From Pseudomonas xantholysinigenes (GTDB lineage: Bacteria; Pseudomonadota; Gammaproteobacteria; Pseudomonadales; Pseudomonadaceae), in contig NZ_CP077095.1 of assembly GCF_014268885.2 (NCBI RefSeq), forward strand, positions 4,433,001 to 4,497,000: a stretch of DNA of 64,000 bases, read 5' to 3'. The translations under genes were made by a program, and so were the position numbers. Below, piece by piece: positions 8,577 through 20,330 of this stretch. Under the pieces are notes generated by a model. The model ran no database searches, was not told the origin of the DNA, and worked only from the letters and a program-made list of their open reading frames with translations. The first letter of the stretch is position 1. The number at the start of each line of letters is the position of its first letter.

Positions 8577-9587
8577 ATGGCGTTCAACATCCACAACCGC
8601 AACCTGCTCAGCCTCGAACACCACAGCACCCGCGAGCTGCGCTACCTGCTCGACCTGTCCCGCGACCTCAAGCGCGCCAAGTACACCGGCACCGAGCAGC
8701 AGCACCTGAAGGGCAACAACATCGCCCTGATCTTCGAGAAGACCTCGACCCGCACCCGCTGCGCCTTCGAAGTCGCCGCCTATGACCAGGGTGCCAACGT
8801 CACCTACATCGACCCCAACTCCTCGCAGATCGGCCACAAGGAGAGCATGAAGGACACCGCCCGCGTGCTCGGGCGCATGTACGACGCCATCGAGTACCGT
8901 GGCTTCAAGCAGGAGATCGTCGAGGAACTCGCCAAGTTCGCAGGCGTGCCAGTGTTCAACGGCCTGACCGACGAGTACCACCCGACCCAGATGATCGCCG
9001 ACGTGCTGACCATGCGCGAGCACAGCGACAAGCCGCTGCACGACATCAGCTACGCCTACCTGGGCGACGCCCGCAACAACATGGGCAACTCGCTGCTGCT
9101 GATTGGCGCCAAGCTCGGCATGGACGTGCGCATCGCCGCGCCCAAGGCCCTGTGGCCCCATGACGACCTGGTCGAGCGTTGCAAGAAGTACGCAGAAGAG
9201 AGCGGCGCACGCATCACCCTGACCGAAGACCCGAAAGCCGCGGTCAAGGGCGTCGACTTTGTCCACACCGACGTCTGGGTGTCGATGGGCGAGCCGGTCG
9301 AGGCCTGGGGCGAGCGTATCCAGCAACTGCTGCCGTACCAGGTGAACAAGGAGCTGATGAAATCCACCGGCAACCCACGGACCAAGTTCATGCACTGCCT
9401 GCCGGCGTTCCATAACTCCGAGACCAAGGTCGGCAAACAGATCGCCGAACAGTATCCGCACCTGGCCAACGGCATCGAAGTGACCGATGACGTGTTCGAG
9501 TCGCCGGCGTGCATCGCCTTCGAGCAGGCGGAAAACCGCATGCACACGATCAAGGCGATCCTGGTGTCGACCCTGGCTGATCTCTGA
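8577..9587 (+). CDS. arcB: Catabolic ornithine carbamoyltransferase
   Basis: 336 residues. It phosphorolyses citrulline to ornithine and carbamoyl phosphate. The carbamoyl-phosphate motif STRTR is at residues 57-61 ([12 protein letters not shown]) and the ornithine/catalytic motif HCLP lies in FMHCLPAFH near residue 272. Length and its place between arcA and arcC identify it as the catabolic ArcB and not the anabolic ArgF. The ATG follows aaggagaacc. The 71-bp gap from arcA carries a weak gcccggtcgc / gcggccgggc inverted repeat. Confidence 0.95.
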   Translation: MAFNIHNRNLLSLEHHSTRELRYLLDLSRDLKRAKYTGTEQQHLKGNNIALIFEKTSTRTRCAFEVAAYDQGANVTYIDPNSSQIGHKESMKDTARVLGRMYDAIEYRGFKQEIVEELAKFAGVPVFNGLTDEYHPTQMIADVLTMREHSDKPLHDISYAYLGDARNNMGNSLLLIGAKLGMDVRIAAPKALWPHDDLVERCKKYAEESGARITLTEDPKAAVKGVDFVHTDVWVSMGEPVEAWGERIQQLLPYQVNKELMKSTGNPRTKFMHCLPAFHNSETKVGKQIAEQYPHLANGIEVTDDVFESPACIAFEQAENRMHTIKAILVSTLADL

Positions 9588-9596
9588 ACACCCAGT

Positions 9597-9700
9597 AGCT
9601 GCACGCTGCAAGCTGCAAGCTGCAAGCTGCAAGAAGAAGCTAGACCGCGTGCGATCCGCTTTTTCTTGTAGCTTGAAGCTTGAAGCTTGAAGCTCCAACC
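9597..9700. repeat. Tandem heptamers forming a hairpin between arcB and arcC
   Basis: Four copies of gctgcaa-type heptamers (9604-9633) are followed, about 40 bp later, by three copies of gcttgaa (9669-9693). The two blocks pair: caagctgcaagaagaagc with gctttttcttgtagcttg. The result is a long imperfect stem inside the arc transcript, immediately before the arcC ribosome-binding site. It may lower or protect downstream message. Confidence 0.7.
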
Positions 9701-9717
9701 AGACAAGGACATTCCCC

Positions 9718-10647
9718 ATGCGTATCGTTGTTGCTTTGGGCGGCAACGCCCTGCTGCGCCGCGGCGAGCCGATGACCGCCGACAATCAGCGCGCCAATAT
9801 CCGCACCGCCACCGAGCAGATCGCCAAGATCCACCCCGGCAACGAACTGGTCATCGCCCACGGCAACGGCCCGCAGGTAGGCCTGCTGTCGTTGCAAGGG
9901 CTGTCGTACAAGCCGGATGAAGCCTATCCGCTGGACGTGCTCGGCGCCGAGACCGAAGGCATGATCGGCTACATGATCGAACAGGAACTGGGCAACCTGC
10001 TGGACTTCGAGGTGCCGTTCGCCACCCTGCTCACCCAAGTCGAAGTGGACGCCAACGACCCGGCGTTCAAGGACCCGACCAAGTTCATCGGCCCGGTCTA
10101 CGCCAAGGACGAAGCCGAGCGCCTGGCCAAGGAGAAAGGCTGGGTGGTCAAGCCCGACGGCGACAAGTACCGCCGCGTGGTGGCCAGCCCGAAACCCAAA
10201 CGCATCTTTGAAATCCGCCCGATCAAGTGGCTGCTGGAAAAGAGCAGCATCGTGATCTGTGCCGGTGGCGGCGGTATCCCCACCATGTATGACGAAAACC
10301 GCAAACTCAAGGGCATCGAAGCCGTGATCGACAAGGACCTGTGCTCAGCCCTGCTGGCCGAGCAGCTGGACGCCGACCTGCTGATCATCGCCACCGACGT
10401 CGATGCGGCGTACGTCGATTTCGGCAAGCCGACGCAGAAAGCCATCGCCCAGGCGCACCCCGACGAGCTTGAGCGGCTGGGCTTCGCCGCCGGCTCCATG
10501 GGGCCGAAGGTCCAGGCCGCCTGCGATTTCGCCCGCCACACCGGCAAAGTGGCGGTGATCAGCTCGCTGGAGAACATCGAGGACATCGTCAAGGGCACCG
10601 CCGGTACCCGGGTTTCCACGGCCAAGCCCGGTATCAGCTACCGTTGA
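9718..10647 (+). CDS. arcC: Carbamate kinase
   Basis: 309 residues, the family's usual size. It converts carbamoyl phosphate and ADP to ATP, CO2 and ammonia, the energy-yielding last step of the arginine deiminase pathway. Amino-acid-kinase features are the N-terminal [27 protein letters not shown] near residues 44-53, and the central [12 protein letters not shown] (around 181-192). ATDVDAAYV and the C-terminal [13 protein letters not shown] also match. The start follows caaggaca. It ends the core arcDABC set. Confidence 0.96.
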   Translation: MRIVVALGGNALLRRGEPMTADNQRANIRTATEQIAKIHPGNELVIAHGNGPQVGLLSLQGLSYKPDEAYPLDVLGAETEGMIGYMIEQELGNLLDFEVPFATLLTQVEVDANDPAFKDPTKFIGPVYAKDEAERLAKEKGWVVKPDGDKYRRVVASPKPKRIFEIRPIKWLLEKSSIVICAGGGGIPTMYDENRKLKGIEAVIDKDLCSALLAEQLDADLLIIATDVDAAYVDFGKPTQKAIAQAHPDELERLGFAAGSMGPKVQAACDFARHTGKVAVISSLENIEDIVKGTAGTRVSTAKPGISYR

Positions 10648-10703
10648 ATGCAGTTGGCGGGTGCCTGGCGCCCGCCGTTTTCAACCTTCCGAAGGAGTTT
10701 GCC

Positions 10704-11072
10704 ATGGCCCAGTACGCGCCCGGTCATGTACACATTGAGCGCACCGCGCTGAACAGCAACGACCACAGCTACGACCTCAATATCGACTACGAGGCGGCGA
10801 CCGATCCCAAGGAAGGCAGAGGTATCCAGTTCCGCATGCACGGCCACATCGAGGGCAAGACCGTCGACGAGAAATTCTTCCTGGCCAAGGACCAGGTGCT
10901 GCCGAGCTTTCTGATGCAGTTGAGCCGCAAGGCCCAATCGTTCCTGCCACCGCCGAAGAAGTTCGAGAACCTCGGCTCGCCGCATAAGCTGTATGACTAC
11001 ATGTTCGAAGACATCCGCACCAAGCTGGATGTGAAGTCGGGCGACCCGATCAAGCCTGAACATCTAGAGTGA
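10704..11072 (+). CDS. DUF5064-like hypothetical protein downstream of arcC
   Basis: 122 residues from the ATG at 10704, preceded by a clear Shine-Dalgarno gaaggag (10691-10697). An in-frame ATG at 10644 would overlap the arcC stop and lacks such a site. The protein is small, charged and soluble with no signal peptide or membrane segment. I recognise it as similar to the Pseudomonas-specific DUF5064 family, with no known function. It sits 56 bp after arcC on the same strand, so it may be read with the arc operon. A link to arginine fermentation is only suggested by position. Confidence 0.7.
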   Translation: MAQYAPGHVHIERTALNSNDHSYDLNIDYEAATDPKEGRGIQFRMHGHIEGKTVDEKFFLAKDQVLPSFLMQLSRKAQSFLPPPKKFENLGSPHKLYDYMFEDIRTKLDVKSGDPIKPEHLE

Positions 11073-11074
11073 AG

Positions 11075-11159
11075 CATTCGCGGGTAAACCCGCTCCCACA
11101 GGTATCCCGTTACCCCTGAGACCTCGCGGTCCCTGTGGGAGCGGGTTTACCCGCGAATG
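11075..11159. repeat. REP pair (tail-to-tail)
   Basis: Two REP palindromes in opposite orientation: cattcgcgggtaaacccgct and its inverted partner ending gcgggtttacccgcgaatg, about 28 bp apart, directly after the DUF5064-like gene. This is the standard paired-REP arrangement and probably marks the 3' end of the arc transcript. Confidence 0.9.
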
Positions 11160-11237
11160 GCCCAGTGCTGACCTTGGGCCTGAGCGCCGTCTCGGGGCAT
11201 ACTGTCGACCTCCCCGGCTACTTACGCCTCGCTCATC

Positions 11238-12746
11238 ATGCGCATCCACGTCAGCTTCATCGACCGCGTCGGCATCACCCAGGAAGTCCTGGCCCTGCTC
11301 GGCGCCCGCAACCTCAACCTCGATGCGGTGGAGATGGTCCCGCCGAACGTCTACATCGATGCGCCAACTCTCAGCCCGGCCGTGCTCGAAGAACTGCACG
11401 ACGCCCTCTTCGAGGTGCACGGCGTGCAGTCGGTGGAAGTGGTCGACATCCTGCCCGGCCAGCGCCGCCACCTGCAACTCGATGCCCTGCTCGCCGCCAT
11501 GAGCGACCCGGTACTGGCCGTGGACAGCGCCGGCAAGATATTGCTGGCCAACCCGGCACTGATCGCCCTGTGCGGCCGTGAATCGGCCGGACGCTCGGTG
11601 GGCGAGCTGTTCGGCGACCCCGACCTGCTGCAAGCCCTGCAGGACAACAACTTTCACCTGCCCATGCGCGAGATGCAGCTCAACGGCCAGAGCCTGCTGC
11701 TCGATGCCACGCCGATCACCCACGCCGGCGGCCTGCTGACCCTGTATCCACCGAACCGCATGGGCGAACGCCTGTCGGCCCTGCACCACGACCATGCCGA
11801 AGGTTTCGACGCCATGCTCGGCGACTCCCCGGCCATCCGCACTCTCAAGGCCCGCGCCCTGCGCGTGGCCACCCTCGACGCGCCACTGCTGGTGCACGGC
11901 GAGACCGGCACCGGCAAGGAACTGGTGGCCCGCGCCTGCCATGCCATCAGCAGCCGCCATGCCGCGCCGTTCCTGGCCTTGAACTGCGCGGCGCTGCCCG
12001 AGAGCCTGGCCGAGAGCGAGCTGTTCGGCTATGCCCCCGGCGCTTTCACAGGCGCGCAACGCGGTGGCAAGCCGGGTCTGATGGAGCTGGCCAACCAGGG
12101 CACGGTGTTCCTCGACGAGATCGGCGAGATGTCGCCCTACCTGCAAGCCAAGCTGCTGCGTTTTTTGAGCGACGGCAGCTTCCGCCGGGTTGGTGGCGAC
12201 CGCGAAGTGAAGGTGGACGTGCGCATCATCAGCGCCACCCACCGCGACCTGGAGCGCATGGTTGGCGAAGGCACCTTCCGCGAAGACCTGTTCTATCGCC
12301 TCAACGTGCTCAACCTGCAGGTGCCGCCACTGCGCGAGCGTGGCCAGGACATCCTTTCGCTGGCGCATTTCTTCATGCAGCAGGCCTGCACCCAGATCCA
12401 GCGCCCAGCCTGCCGCCTCGCTCCGGCCACGCACCCGGCACTGCTGGCCAACCCCTGGCCGGGCAACGTACGCCAGTTGCAGAACGTGATTTTCCGCGCC
12501 GCGGCCATCTGCGAAAGCAACCTGGTGGATATTGGCGACCTGGATATCGCCGGCACCTCGGTGGCACGCGGCCAGGATGGCGAGGTCGCCAGCCTGGAAC
12601 AGGCCGTCGGCGACTTCGAGCGGGAGTTGCTGCAACGCCTGTATGCCAGCTACCCCTCGACCCGGCAGCTGGCCGGGCGCTTGCAAACCTCACATACGGC
12701 AATTGCCCAGCGCTTGCGCAAATACGGCATTCCAAGCAAAGGCTGA
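11238..12746 (+). CDS. gcsR: TyrR-like sigma-54 enhancer-binding regulator of the glycine cleavage operon
   Basis: 502 residues. Order: an N-terminal ACT domain (MRIHVSFIDRVGITQEVL onward, about 1-75) that would sense an amino acid; a PAS-like region (about 80-180); an AAA+ domain with Walker A GETGTGKE at 221-228 and an intact sigma-54-contacting GAFTGA at 268-273; a C-terminal helix-turn-helix ending near residue 500. It lacks a receiver domain. The architecture and its place just before gcvH match P. aeruginosa GcsR, which activates glycine cleavage genes in response to glycine. The GAFTGA motif means it can activate sigma-54 promoters, unlike E. coli TyrR. A matching -24/-12 promoter lies before gcvH. 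Confidence 0.88.
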   Translation: MRIHVSFIDRVGITQEVLALLGARNLNLDAVEMVPPNVYIDAPTLSPAVLEELHDALFEVHGVQSVEVVDILPGQRRHLQLDALLAAMSDPVLAVDSAGKILLANPALIALCGRESAGRSVGELFGDPDLLQALQDNNFHLPMREMQLNGQSLLLDATPITHAGGLLTLYPPNRMGERLSALHHDHAEGFDAMLGDSPAIRTLKARALRVATLDAPLLVHGETGTGKELVARACHAISSRHAAPFLALNCAALPESLAESELFGYAPGAFTGAQRGGKPGLMELANQGTVFLDEIGEMSPYLQAKLLRFLSDGSFRRVGGDREVKVDVRIISATHRDLERMVGEGTFREDLFYRLNVLNLQVPPLRERGQDILSLAHFFMQQACTQIQRPACRLAPATHPALLANPWPGNVRQLQNVIFRAAAICESNLVDIGDLDIAGTSVARGQDGEVASLEQAVGDFERELLQRLYASYPSTRQLAGRLQTSHTAIAQRLRKYGIPSKG

Positions 12747-12762
12747 ACCAAGCGCCACCCAC

Positions 12763-12880
12763 AGTAACGAATTCATTCCACTGTATTCATATCGATACAC
12801 ACCCATTTGCATGCGCCTTTGCAAGGGTTTGATCCCGCAACGCTTTTCATTCCCCATCTAGCTGTATCGATTTCATTCCA
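12763..12880 (+). promoter_or_regulatory. Candidate GcsR (TyrR-type) operator boxes upstream of gcvH
   Basis: Three 18-bp boxes. Box 1 at 12763-12780 is agtaacgaattcattcca. Box 3 at 12863-12880 is tgtatcgatttcattcca, identical to box 1 at 15 of 18 positions. Box 2 at 12782-12799 is tgtattcatatcgataca, a TGTA-N10-TACA TyrR-type palindrome, 19 bp from box 1. All lie 65-180 bp upstream of the -24 element, where enhancer sites for a sigma-54 activator are expected. Box 3 also overlaps the perfect palindrome cattccaatggaatg (12873-12887). Confidence 0.68.
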
Positions 12881-12943
12881 ATGGAATGACAAACAATCTA
12901 CAGAATAATTTCAAACTACTGATTAATAAGGACTTTTATTATC

Positions 12944-12959
12944 TGGCCGCATTTTTGCT
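12944..12959 (+). promoter_or_regulatory. Sigma-54 (RpoN) promoter of gcvH-gcvP-sdaA-gcvT
   Basis: tggccgcatttttgct has the invariant GG (12945-12946) and GC (12957-12958) with the exact 10-bp spacing of a -24/-12 promoter. Transcription should begin near 12970, leaving a leader of about 59 nt before gcvH. It fits the enhancer-binding regulator encoded just upstream. The rpoN gene itself is also in this window. Confidence 0.85.
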
Positions 12960-13028
12960 AAGGGAATTCCAACCTTAAGAGCGCGGAGCCTACCGCGCCC
13001 AACGCCCCCTGCTTCCCGAGGAATTCCC

Positions 13029-13412
13029 ATGAGCGAGTTGCGTTTCACCGAAGATCACGAATGGCTGCGCGTCGAAGCCGATGGCAGCGTCACCGTGGGC
13101 ATCACCGCCTACGCCCAGAACGCCCTCGGCGACGTGGTCTACGTGCAACTGCCGGAGCTGCAGCAGTACGACAAGGGCGCCGAAGCCTCAACCGTGGAAT
13201 CGGTAAAAGCCGCCAGTGGCGTGTATATGCCGCTGACCGGTGAAGTGGTCGCAGTCAACGAAGGCCTCAACGACAGCCCCGAGCTGGTCAACGAAGACCC
13301 GCTGGGCGAAGGCTGGTTCTTCCGTTTCATCCCCGCTGACATGAACGAAGTAAGCGCCCTGCTCGACCAGGACACCTACGACCGCCTGCTCAAAGCCAAC
13401 GACGACGCCTGA
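13029..13412 (+). CDS. gcvH: Glycine cleavage system H protein
   Basis: 127 residues. The lipoylated shuttle protein of the glycine cleavage complex, carrying the aminomethyl group between the P and T proteins. The lipoyl-lysine is Lys60 in [11 protein letters not shown], and [11 protein letters not shown] near the N-terminus is typical of the family. The start follows a gagg Shine-Dalgarno. It is the first gene after the sigma-54 promoter, and gcvP begins 11 bp downstream. P. putida strains often have a second gcv locus elsewhere; this one corresponds to the GcsR-controlled copy. Confidence 0.97.
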   Translation: MSELRFTEDHEWLRVEADGSVTVGITAYAQNALGDVVYVQLPELQQYDKGAEASTVESVKAASGVYMPLTGEVVAVNEGLNDSPELVNEDPLGEGWFFRFIPADMNEVSALLDQDTYDRLLKANDDA

Positions 13413-13423
13413 GGTACCGCACC

Positions 13424-16279
<2,856 letters not shown>

Positions 16280-16287
16280 TAGCGCTC

Positions 16288-16315
16288 AGGCCCGCCCACA
16301 TTGTGAGGCGGGCCT
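16288..16315. repeat. Hairpin after gcvP
   Basis: aggcccgcc / ggcgggcct, 9-bp perfect arms with a 10-nt loop, begins 9 bp after the gcvP stop. It has no T-run. It may reduce read-through into sdaA or protect the gcvHP message. Confidence 0.5.
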
Positions 16316-16320
16316 CGGCC

Positions 16321-16396
16321 CCTGTGGGAGCGGGTTTACCCGCGAATGCGATAGTGAATTCACCGACGCATTCGCGGGTAAACCCGCTCCCACAGG
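16321..16396. repeat. REP pair between gcvP and sdaA
   Basis: Two inverted REP palindromes, cctgtgggagcgggtttacc and the opposite ggtaaacccgctcccacagg, separated by about 22 bp. With the hairpin just before it, this makes a strongly structured gap inside the gcv-sdaA operon. Confidence 0.9.
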
Positions 16397-16433
16397 GTCA
16401 CCATCAACCCCAAGAGCCGGTTAGGAGATCACC

Positions 16434-17810
16434 ATGTCCCTGAGCGTCTTTGACCTGTTCAAGATCGGCATCGGCCCCTCCAGCTCGCATACGGTCGGGC
16501 CGATGCGTGCCGCCGCGCGCTTTGCCGAAGGGCTGCGCCGCGATGGCCTGCTGGCCAGCACGGCCAGCGTCAAGGCCGAACTGTATGGCTCGCTCGGCGC
16601 CACCGGCAAAGGCCACGGCAGCGACAAGGCCGTGCTGCTGGGGCTCGAGGGTGAACACCCGGACACGGTCGACACCGAATCCATCCCAGCTCGCCTGCAA
16701 GCCATTCGTGACAGCGGCAGGCTCAGCCTGCTCGGTGAGCACGGCATAAATTTCGTCGAGAAACAGCACCTGGCGATGATCCGCAAACCGTTGGACTACC
16801 ACCCCAACGGCATGATCTTCCGCGCCTTCGACGCCGCCGGCCTGCAGATCCGCAGCCGCGAGTACTACTCGGTGGGTGGTGGCTTCGTGGTCGACGAAGA
16901 AGCCGCGGGCCACGACCGCATCGTCGAGGACAGCACCGTGCTGGCCTACCCGTTCAAGACCGGCAAGGAACTGCTGGCCCATTGCACCGCGCAACAGCTG
17001 TCGTTCAGCCAGGTAATGCTGGCCAACGAGGCGGCCTGGCGCCCGGAGGCCGAGACCCGTGCCGGCCTGCTGCGCATCTGGCAGGTGATGCAGGACTGCG
17101 TCGAAGCCGGTTGCCGCCACGAGGGCATCCTGCCTGGCGGACTCAAGGTCAAGCGCCGGGCGCCGGCGCTGTATCGCCAGCTCAGCCGTCATCCGGAGGC
17201 CAGCCTGCGCGATGCGCTGTCGGTGCTCGACTGGGTCAACCTCTACGCCCTGGCGGTGAATGAGGAAAACGCCTACGGCGGCCGCGTGGTCACCGCACCG
17301 ACCAACGGCGCGGCGGGCATCGTCCCGGCAGTACTGCACTACTACATGCGCTTCGTCCCCGGCGCCAGCGAGGACGGCGTGGTGCGCTTCCTGCTCACTG
17401 CCGCGGCCATCGGCATCCTCTACAAGGAAAACGCCTCGATCTCCGGCGCCGAGGTGGGCTGCCAGGGTGAAGTCGGCGTGGCCTGCTCGATGGCCGCCGG
17501 CGCCTTGTGCGAAGTGATGGGCGGCACCCCGCAACAGGTGGAGAACGCTGCCGAGATCGGCATGGAACACAACCTGGGCCTGACCTGCGATCCCATTGGC
17601 GGCCTGGTCCAGGTGCCCTGCATCGAGCGCAACGCCATGGGCTCGGTGAAGGCGATCAACGCGGTGCGCATGGCCCTGCGCGGCGACGGGCAGCACTATG
17701 TGTCCCTCGACAAGGTCATCCGCACCATGCGCCAAACCGGCGCCGACATGAAAAGCAAATACAAGGAGACCGCCCGCGGCGGTCTGGCCGTCAACATCAT
17801 CGAATGTTGA
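16434..17810 (+). CDS. sdaA: L-serine dehydratase (iron-sulfur, single-chain)
   Basis: 458 residues with the N-terminal [20 protein letters not shown] signature. It deaminates L-serine to pyruvate and ammonia with a [4Fe-4S] cluster. The cluster cysteines are at 343, 385 and 396, the same numbers reported for the L. pneumophila enzyme, with the last two in [13 protein letters not shown]. In this operon it would consume serine made from glycine, funnelling carbon to pyruvate. It is separated from gcvP by 154 bp containing a hairpin and a REP pair; gcvT follows 26 bp later. Confidence 0.96.
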   Translation: MSLSVFDLFKIGIGPSSSHTVGPMRAAARFAEGLRRDGLLASTASVKAELYGSLGATGKGHGSDKAVLLGLEGEHPDTVDTESIPARLQAIRDSGRLSLLGEHGINFVEKQHLAMIRKPLDYHPNGMIFRAFDAAGLQIRSREYYSVGGGFVVDEEAAGHDRIVEDSTVLAYPFKTGKELLAHCTAQQLSFSQVMLANEAAWRPEAETRAGLLRIWQVMQDCVEAGCRHEGILPGGLKVKRRAPALYRQLSRHPEASLRDALSVLDWVNLYALAVNEENAYGGRVVTAPTNGAAGIVPAVLHYYMRFVPGASEDGVVRFLLTAAAIGILYKENASISGAEVGCQGEVGVACSMAAGALCEVMGGTPQQVENAAEIGMEHNLGLTCDPIGGLVQVPCIERNAMGSVKAINAVRMALRGDGQHYVSLDKVIRTMRQTGADMKSKYKETARGGLAVNIIEC

Positions 17811-17836
17811 CCCGAACAAAAAACGAGGAGTCACCG

Positions 17837-18958
17837 ATGTCCGAAACACTGCACAAGACCCCGCTGCACGCCCTGCACCTGGAACTGGGCGCGCGCATGG
17901 TGCCCTTCGCCGGCTACGACATGCCGGTGCAGTACCCGTTGGGCGTGCTCAAGGAGCACCTGCACACCCGCGAACAGGCCGGTCTGTTCGACGTATCGCA
18001 CATGGGCCAGATCATCCTGCGTGGCATCGATGCCACCCGTGCCCTGGAAACCCTGGTGCCGGTGGACATCGTCGACCTGCCGGTAGGCATGCAGCGCTAC
18101 GCCATGTTCACCAACGCGCAAGGTGGCATCCTCGACGACCTGATGGTCGCCAACCTCGGTGACGACACGCTGTTCCTGGTGGTCAACGCGGCCTGCAAAG
18201 ACCAGGACCTGGCGCACCTGCGCAAGCATCTTGGTGATCGCTGCGAGATCCAGCCGCTGTTCGAAGAGCGCGCCCTGCTCGCCCTGCAAGGCCCGGCGGC
18301 GGTCAAGGTCTTGGAGCGCCTGGCCCCGGAAGTGGCCAACATGACCTTCATGCAGTTCCGCCCGGTTACGCTGCTTGGCGAGGATTGTTTCGTCAGCCGC
18401 TCGGGCTACACCGGCGAGGATGGCTACGAGATCTCGGTGCCGGCCGCCGCGGCCGAAGCCCTGGCCCGCCGCCTGCTGGCCGAGCCTGAGGTTCAACCGA
18501 TCGGCCTGGGCGCCCGCGACTCGCTGCGCCTGGAAGCTGGGCTGTGCCTGTACGGCCACGACATGGACACGACCACTACCCCAATCGAAGCCAGCCTGCT
18601 GTGGGCCATCTCCAAGGTGCGCCGTGCCGATGGCGCGCGCGCGGGCGGCTTCCCCGGCGCTGATGTAGTGTTCGCCCAGCAACAAGCCGGTGTGGCACGC
18701 AAGCGGGTCGGCCTGCTGCCCCAGGAACGCACACCTGTACGTGAAGGCGCGCAGATTGTCGACGAGGCCGGCAAGGTGGTCGGCGAAGTGTGCAGTGGCG
18801 GCTTCGGCCCGACGCTCGGCGCGCCCGTGGCCATGGGCTATGTCGATAACGAACATGCGGCCCTCGACACGGCACTGTTCGCCGTCGTCCGTGGCAAGCA
18901 AGTTGCCCTTAAAGTCAGCAAAATGCCTTTCGTGGCACAACGTTACTACCGTGGCTGA
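17837..18958 (+). CDS. gcvT: Aminomethyltransferase, glycine cleavage T protein
   Basis: 373 residues from the ATG at 17837, after an acgaggag Shine-Dalgarno. It releases ammonia from the H-protein-bound aminomethyl group and makes 5,10-methylene-tetrahydrofolate. Typical segments are [20 protein letters not shown] at the start, FDVSHMGQI near residue 52, [13 protein letters not shown] near 186 and [18 protein letters not shown] near 223. A longer in-frame opening from 17507 runs inside sdaA and is not real. It is the last gene of the gcv operon. Confidence 0.97.
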   Translation: MSETLHKTPLHALHLELGARMVPFAGYDMPVQYPLGVLKEHLHTREQAGLFDVSHMGQIILRGIDATRALETLVPVDIVDLPVGMQRYAMFTNAQGGILDDLMVANLGDDTLFLVVNAACKDQDLAHLRKHLGDRCEIQPLFEERALLALQGPAAVKVLERLAPEVANMTFMQFRPVTLLGEDCFVSRSGYTGEDGYEISVPAAAAEALARRLLAEPEVQPIGLGARDSLRLEAGLCLYGHDMDTTTTPIEASLLWAISKVRRADGARAGGFPGADVVFAQQQAGVARKRVGLLPQERTPVREGAQIVDEAGKVVGEVCSGGFGPTLGAPVAMGYVDNEHAALDTALFAVVRGKQVALKVSKMPFVAQRYYRG

Positions 18959-18967
18959 ATGAGGGGG

Positions 18968-19006
18968 TTGGACAGGTTCGACATATTCGTTTTCGAACCT
19001 GTCCAA
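18968..19006. terminator. Perfect 13-bp-arm hairpin after gcvT
   Basis: ttggacaggttcg (18968-18980) and cgaacctgtccaa (18994-19006) are exact inverted copies with a 13-nt loop, starting 9 bp after the gcvT stop. No T-tract follows, so it may be a transcript end protector, an unusual terminator or a protein-binding palindrome. Confidence 0.55.
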
Positions 19007-19305
19007 TAACTTCTGAACATAGCGCCAGGCCAGGCGCCACGCCGTTTCCGACAAATTGCTAGGTTATAGAAAAAAGCCTGGTTTTCACCCGCTGGAAGGG
19101 CTTGTTTTTCGCTCGGCAGTTGGCGTAGAGTCATCGCACTGTGTTTGCATGGGTCGCAACAGTTCGTGACCTGGGCCAGTAGCCGCAATCTGCTACAACC
19201 CGTTCGACGTCTCTTACTTTCCTGCAACCCAGCCCAGTAGTCTTTCACTTACAAAAGCGTGAAAGAAACTGTCATCAAAATTCAAGTTTCATAGGAAATA
19301 AGACA
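19007..19305 (+). promoter_or_regulatory. Leader and promoter region of the cold-shock gene
   Basis: About 300 bp without an open frame precede the csp gene. It is more AT-rich than its surroundings. Just before the ribosome-binding site (aggaaat, 19293-19299) lies a small stem, gaaact (19265-19270) with agtttc (19285-19290). Long structured leaders that control translation by temperature are typical of cspA-family genes. No definite -35/-10 pair could be fixed. Confidence 0.4.
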
Positions 19306-19518
19306 ATGTCCCAACGTCAGAACGGTACCGTCAAGTGGTTCAATGACGAGAAAGGTTACGGTTTCATCACCCCAGAAAGCGGTCCGGATCTGTTCGTACA
19401 CTTCCGCGCCATCCAGGGCAACGGCTTCAAGAGCCTGAAAGAAGGCCAGAAAGTGACCTTCGTTGCTGTCCAGGGCCAGAAGGGCATGCAGGCTGACGAA
19501 GTCCAGCCAGAAGCCTGA
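19306..19518 (+). CDS. CspA-family cold-shock / RNA chaperone protein
   Basis: 70 residues, one cold-shock domain. RNP1 KGYGFI and RNP2 LFVHF are both present in the expected order after VKWFNDE. It binds single-stranded RNA and DNA and melts RNA structure; members are cold-induced or constitutive (CspA, CspD, CapB). Which one this is cannot be told from sequence alone. It is monocistronic: a long leader lies before it and a strong terminator follows. Confidence 0.93.
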   Translation: MSQRQNGTVKWFNDEKGYGFITPESGPDLFVHFRAIQGNGFKSLKEGQKVTFVAVQGQKGMQADEVQPEA

Positions 19519-19528
19519 TATTCCGTAC

Positions 19529-19565
19529 AAAAAAGCCCCTGTGTTGACCCACAGGGGCTTTTTTG
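19529..19565 (+). terminator. Rho-independent terminator of the csp gene
   Basis: aaaaagcccctgtg / cacaggggcttttt forms a strong stem with a short loop (ttgacc) followed by a T-run, about 10 bp after the stop codon. The flanking A-run makes it potentially bidirectional. Confidence 0.92.
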
Positions 19566-19613
19566 TGCGCGCAATTCCATAAAATGGGCCTTTGCCATCT
19601 GGAGCCGTCCTGC

Positions 19614-20102
19614 ATGTCCAAGCCTCTGCTCAATCCTCAGGGTGACTTCCCACCGGTCGGCCTGGGCCGGCGCCTGGCCGCCATGTTCTACGACTTCCTG
19701 CTGTGCACCGCCCTGCTGATCGTCACCGCCGGCGCTTACAAAATGATCCAGATGGCGATCATCGGCGAGGCGCGCATGCGTGAACTGACCGAGGCCGGCG
19801 CGCTGGATGGCGACCCGCTGCTTTCGACCATCCTGCTGTTCGCCCTGTTCGGCTTCTTCGCCAAGTTCTGGACCCATGGCGGCCAGACCCTGGGCATGCA
19901 GGTGTGGGGCATGCGGGTACAGAACGCCGACGGCAGCGCCATCAGCCTGTGGCAGGCGCTGCTGCGCTTCGTGGTGTCGATCGCCTCGTGGCTGTGCCTG
20001 GGGCTGGGGTTCTTCTGGTCGCTGATCGACAAGCGCCAGCGCAGCTGGCACGACATCTACTCCGAGACACAGCTGGTGCGCCTGCCCAAGCGCAAGAAGT
20101 AG
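19614..20102 (+). CDS. RDD-family inner-membrane protein
   Basis: 162 residues from the ATG at 19614. The N-terminal GLGRRLAAMFYDFLLC is the RDD-type first helix (Arg-Asp pattern), followed by hydrophobic segments near 35-50, 70-90 and 120-140. The motif TLGMQVWGMRVQNADG is highly conserved in the family. Function is not established for most members; some are linked to ion antiport or stress tolerance. An in-frame opening beginning at 19563 inside the csp terminator is unlikely to be the start. The gene ends before a convergent terminator shared with lptG. Confidence 0.85.
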   Translation: MSKPLLNPQGDFPPVGLGRRLAAMFYDFLLCTALLIVTAGAYKMIQMAIIGEARMRELTEAGALDGDPLLSTILLFALFGFFAKFWTHGGQTLGMQVWGMRVQNADGSAISLWQALLRFVVSIASWLCLGLGFFWSLIDKRQRSWHDIYSETQLVRLPKRKK

Positions 20103-20121
20103 CCTGGGCCAACAAGGATCG

Positions 20122-20250
20122 TGTAGGAGCGGCCTTGTGTCGCGAAAGGGCCGCAAAGCGGCCCCGGTGATCTGACTTGTGGCGCAGACCCTGGGGCCGC
20201 TTCGCGCCCCTTTCCGACCGGTCCGACGCCTCGGCAAGGCCGCTCCTACA
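20122..20250. repeat. REP pair, gcggccttgtgtcgcgaaagg family
   Basis: Two inverted palindromes of the tgtaggagcggccttgtgtc type bound this stretch: the left is intact, while the right (gcctcggcaaggccgctcctaca) has a diverged loop. They lie between the RDD gene and the convergent lptG. Confidence 0.8.
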
Positions 20251-20281
20251 AGAGCAAGGGTAATCCTGCTCTTCCTGTTAC

Positions 20282-20317
20282 GCACAAAAAAGCCGACCCA
20301 AGGGTCGGCTTCTTTGT
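20282..20317. terminator. Bidirectional terminator between the RDD gene and lptG
   Basis: caaaaaagccgaccc / gggtcggcttctttg is a strong stem with A-run on one side and T-run on the other, placed between two convergent genes. It can end both transcripts. Confidence 0.88.
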
Positions 20318-20330
20318 GCAGCTCAGGCCA

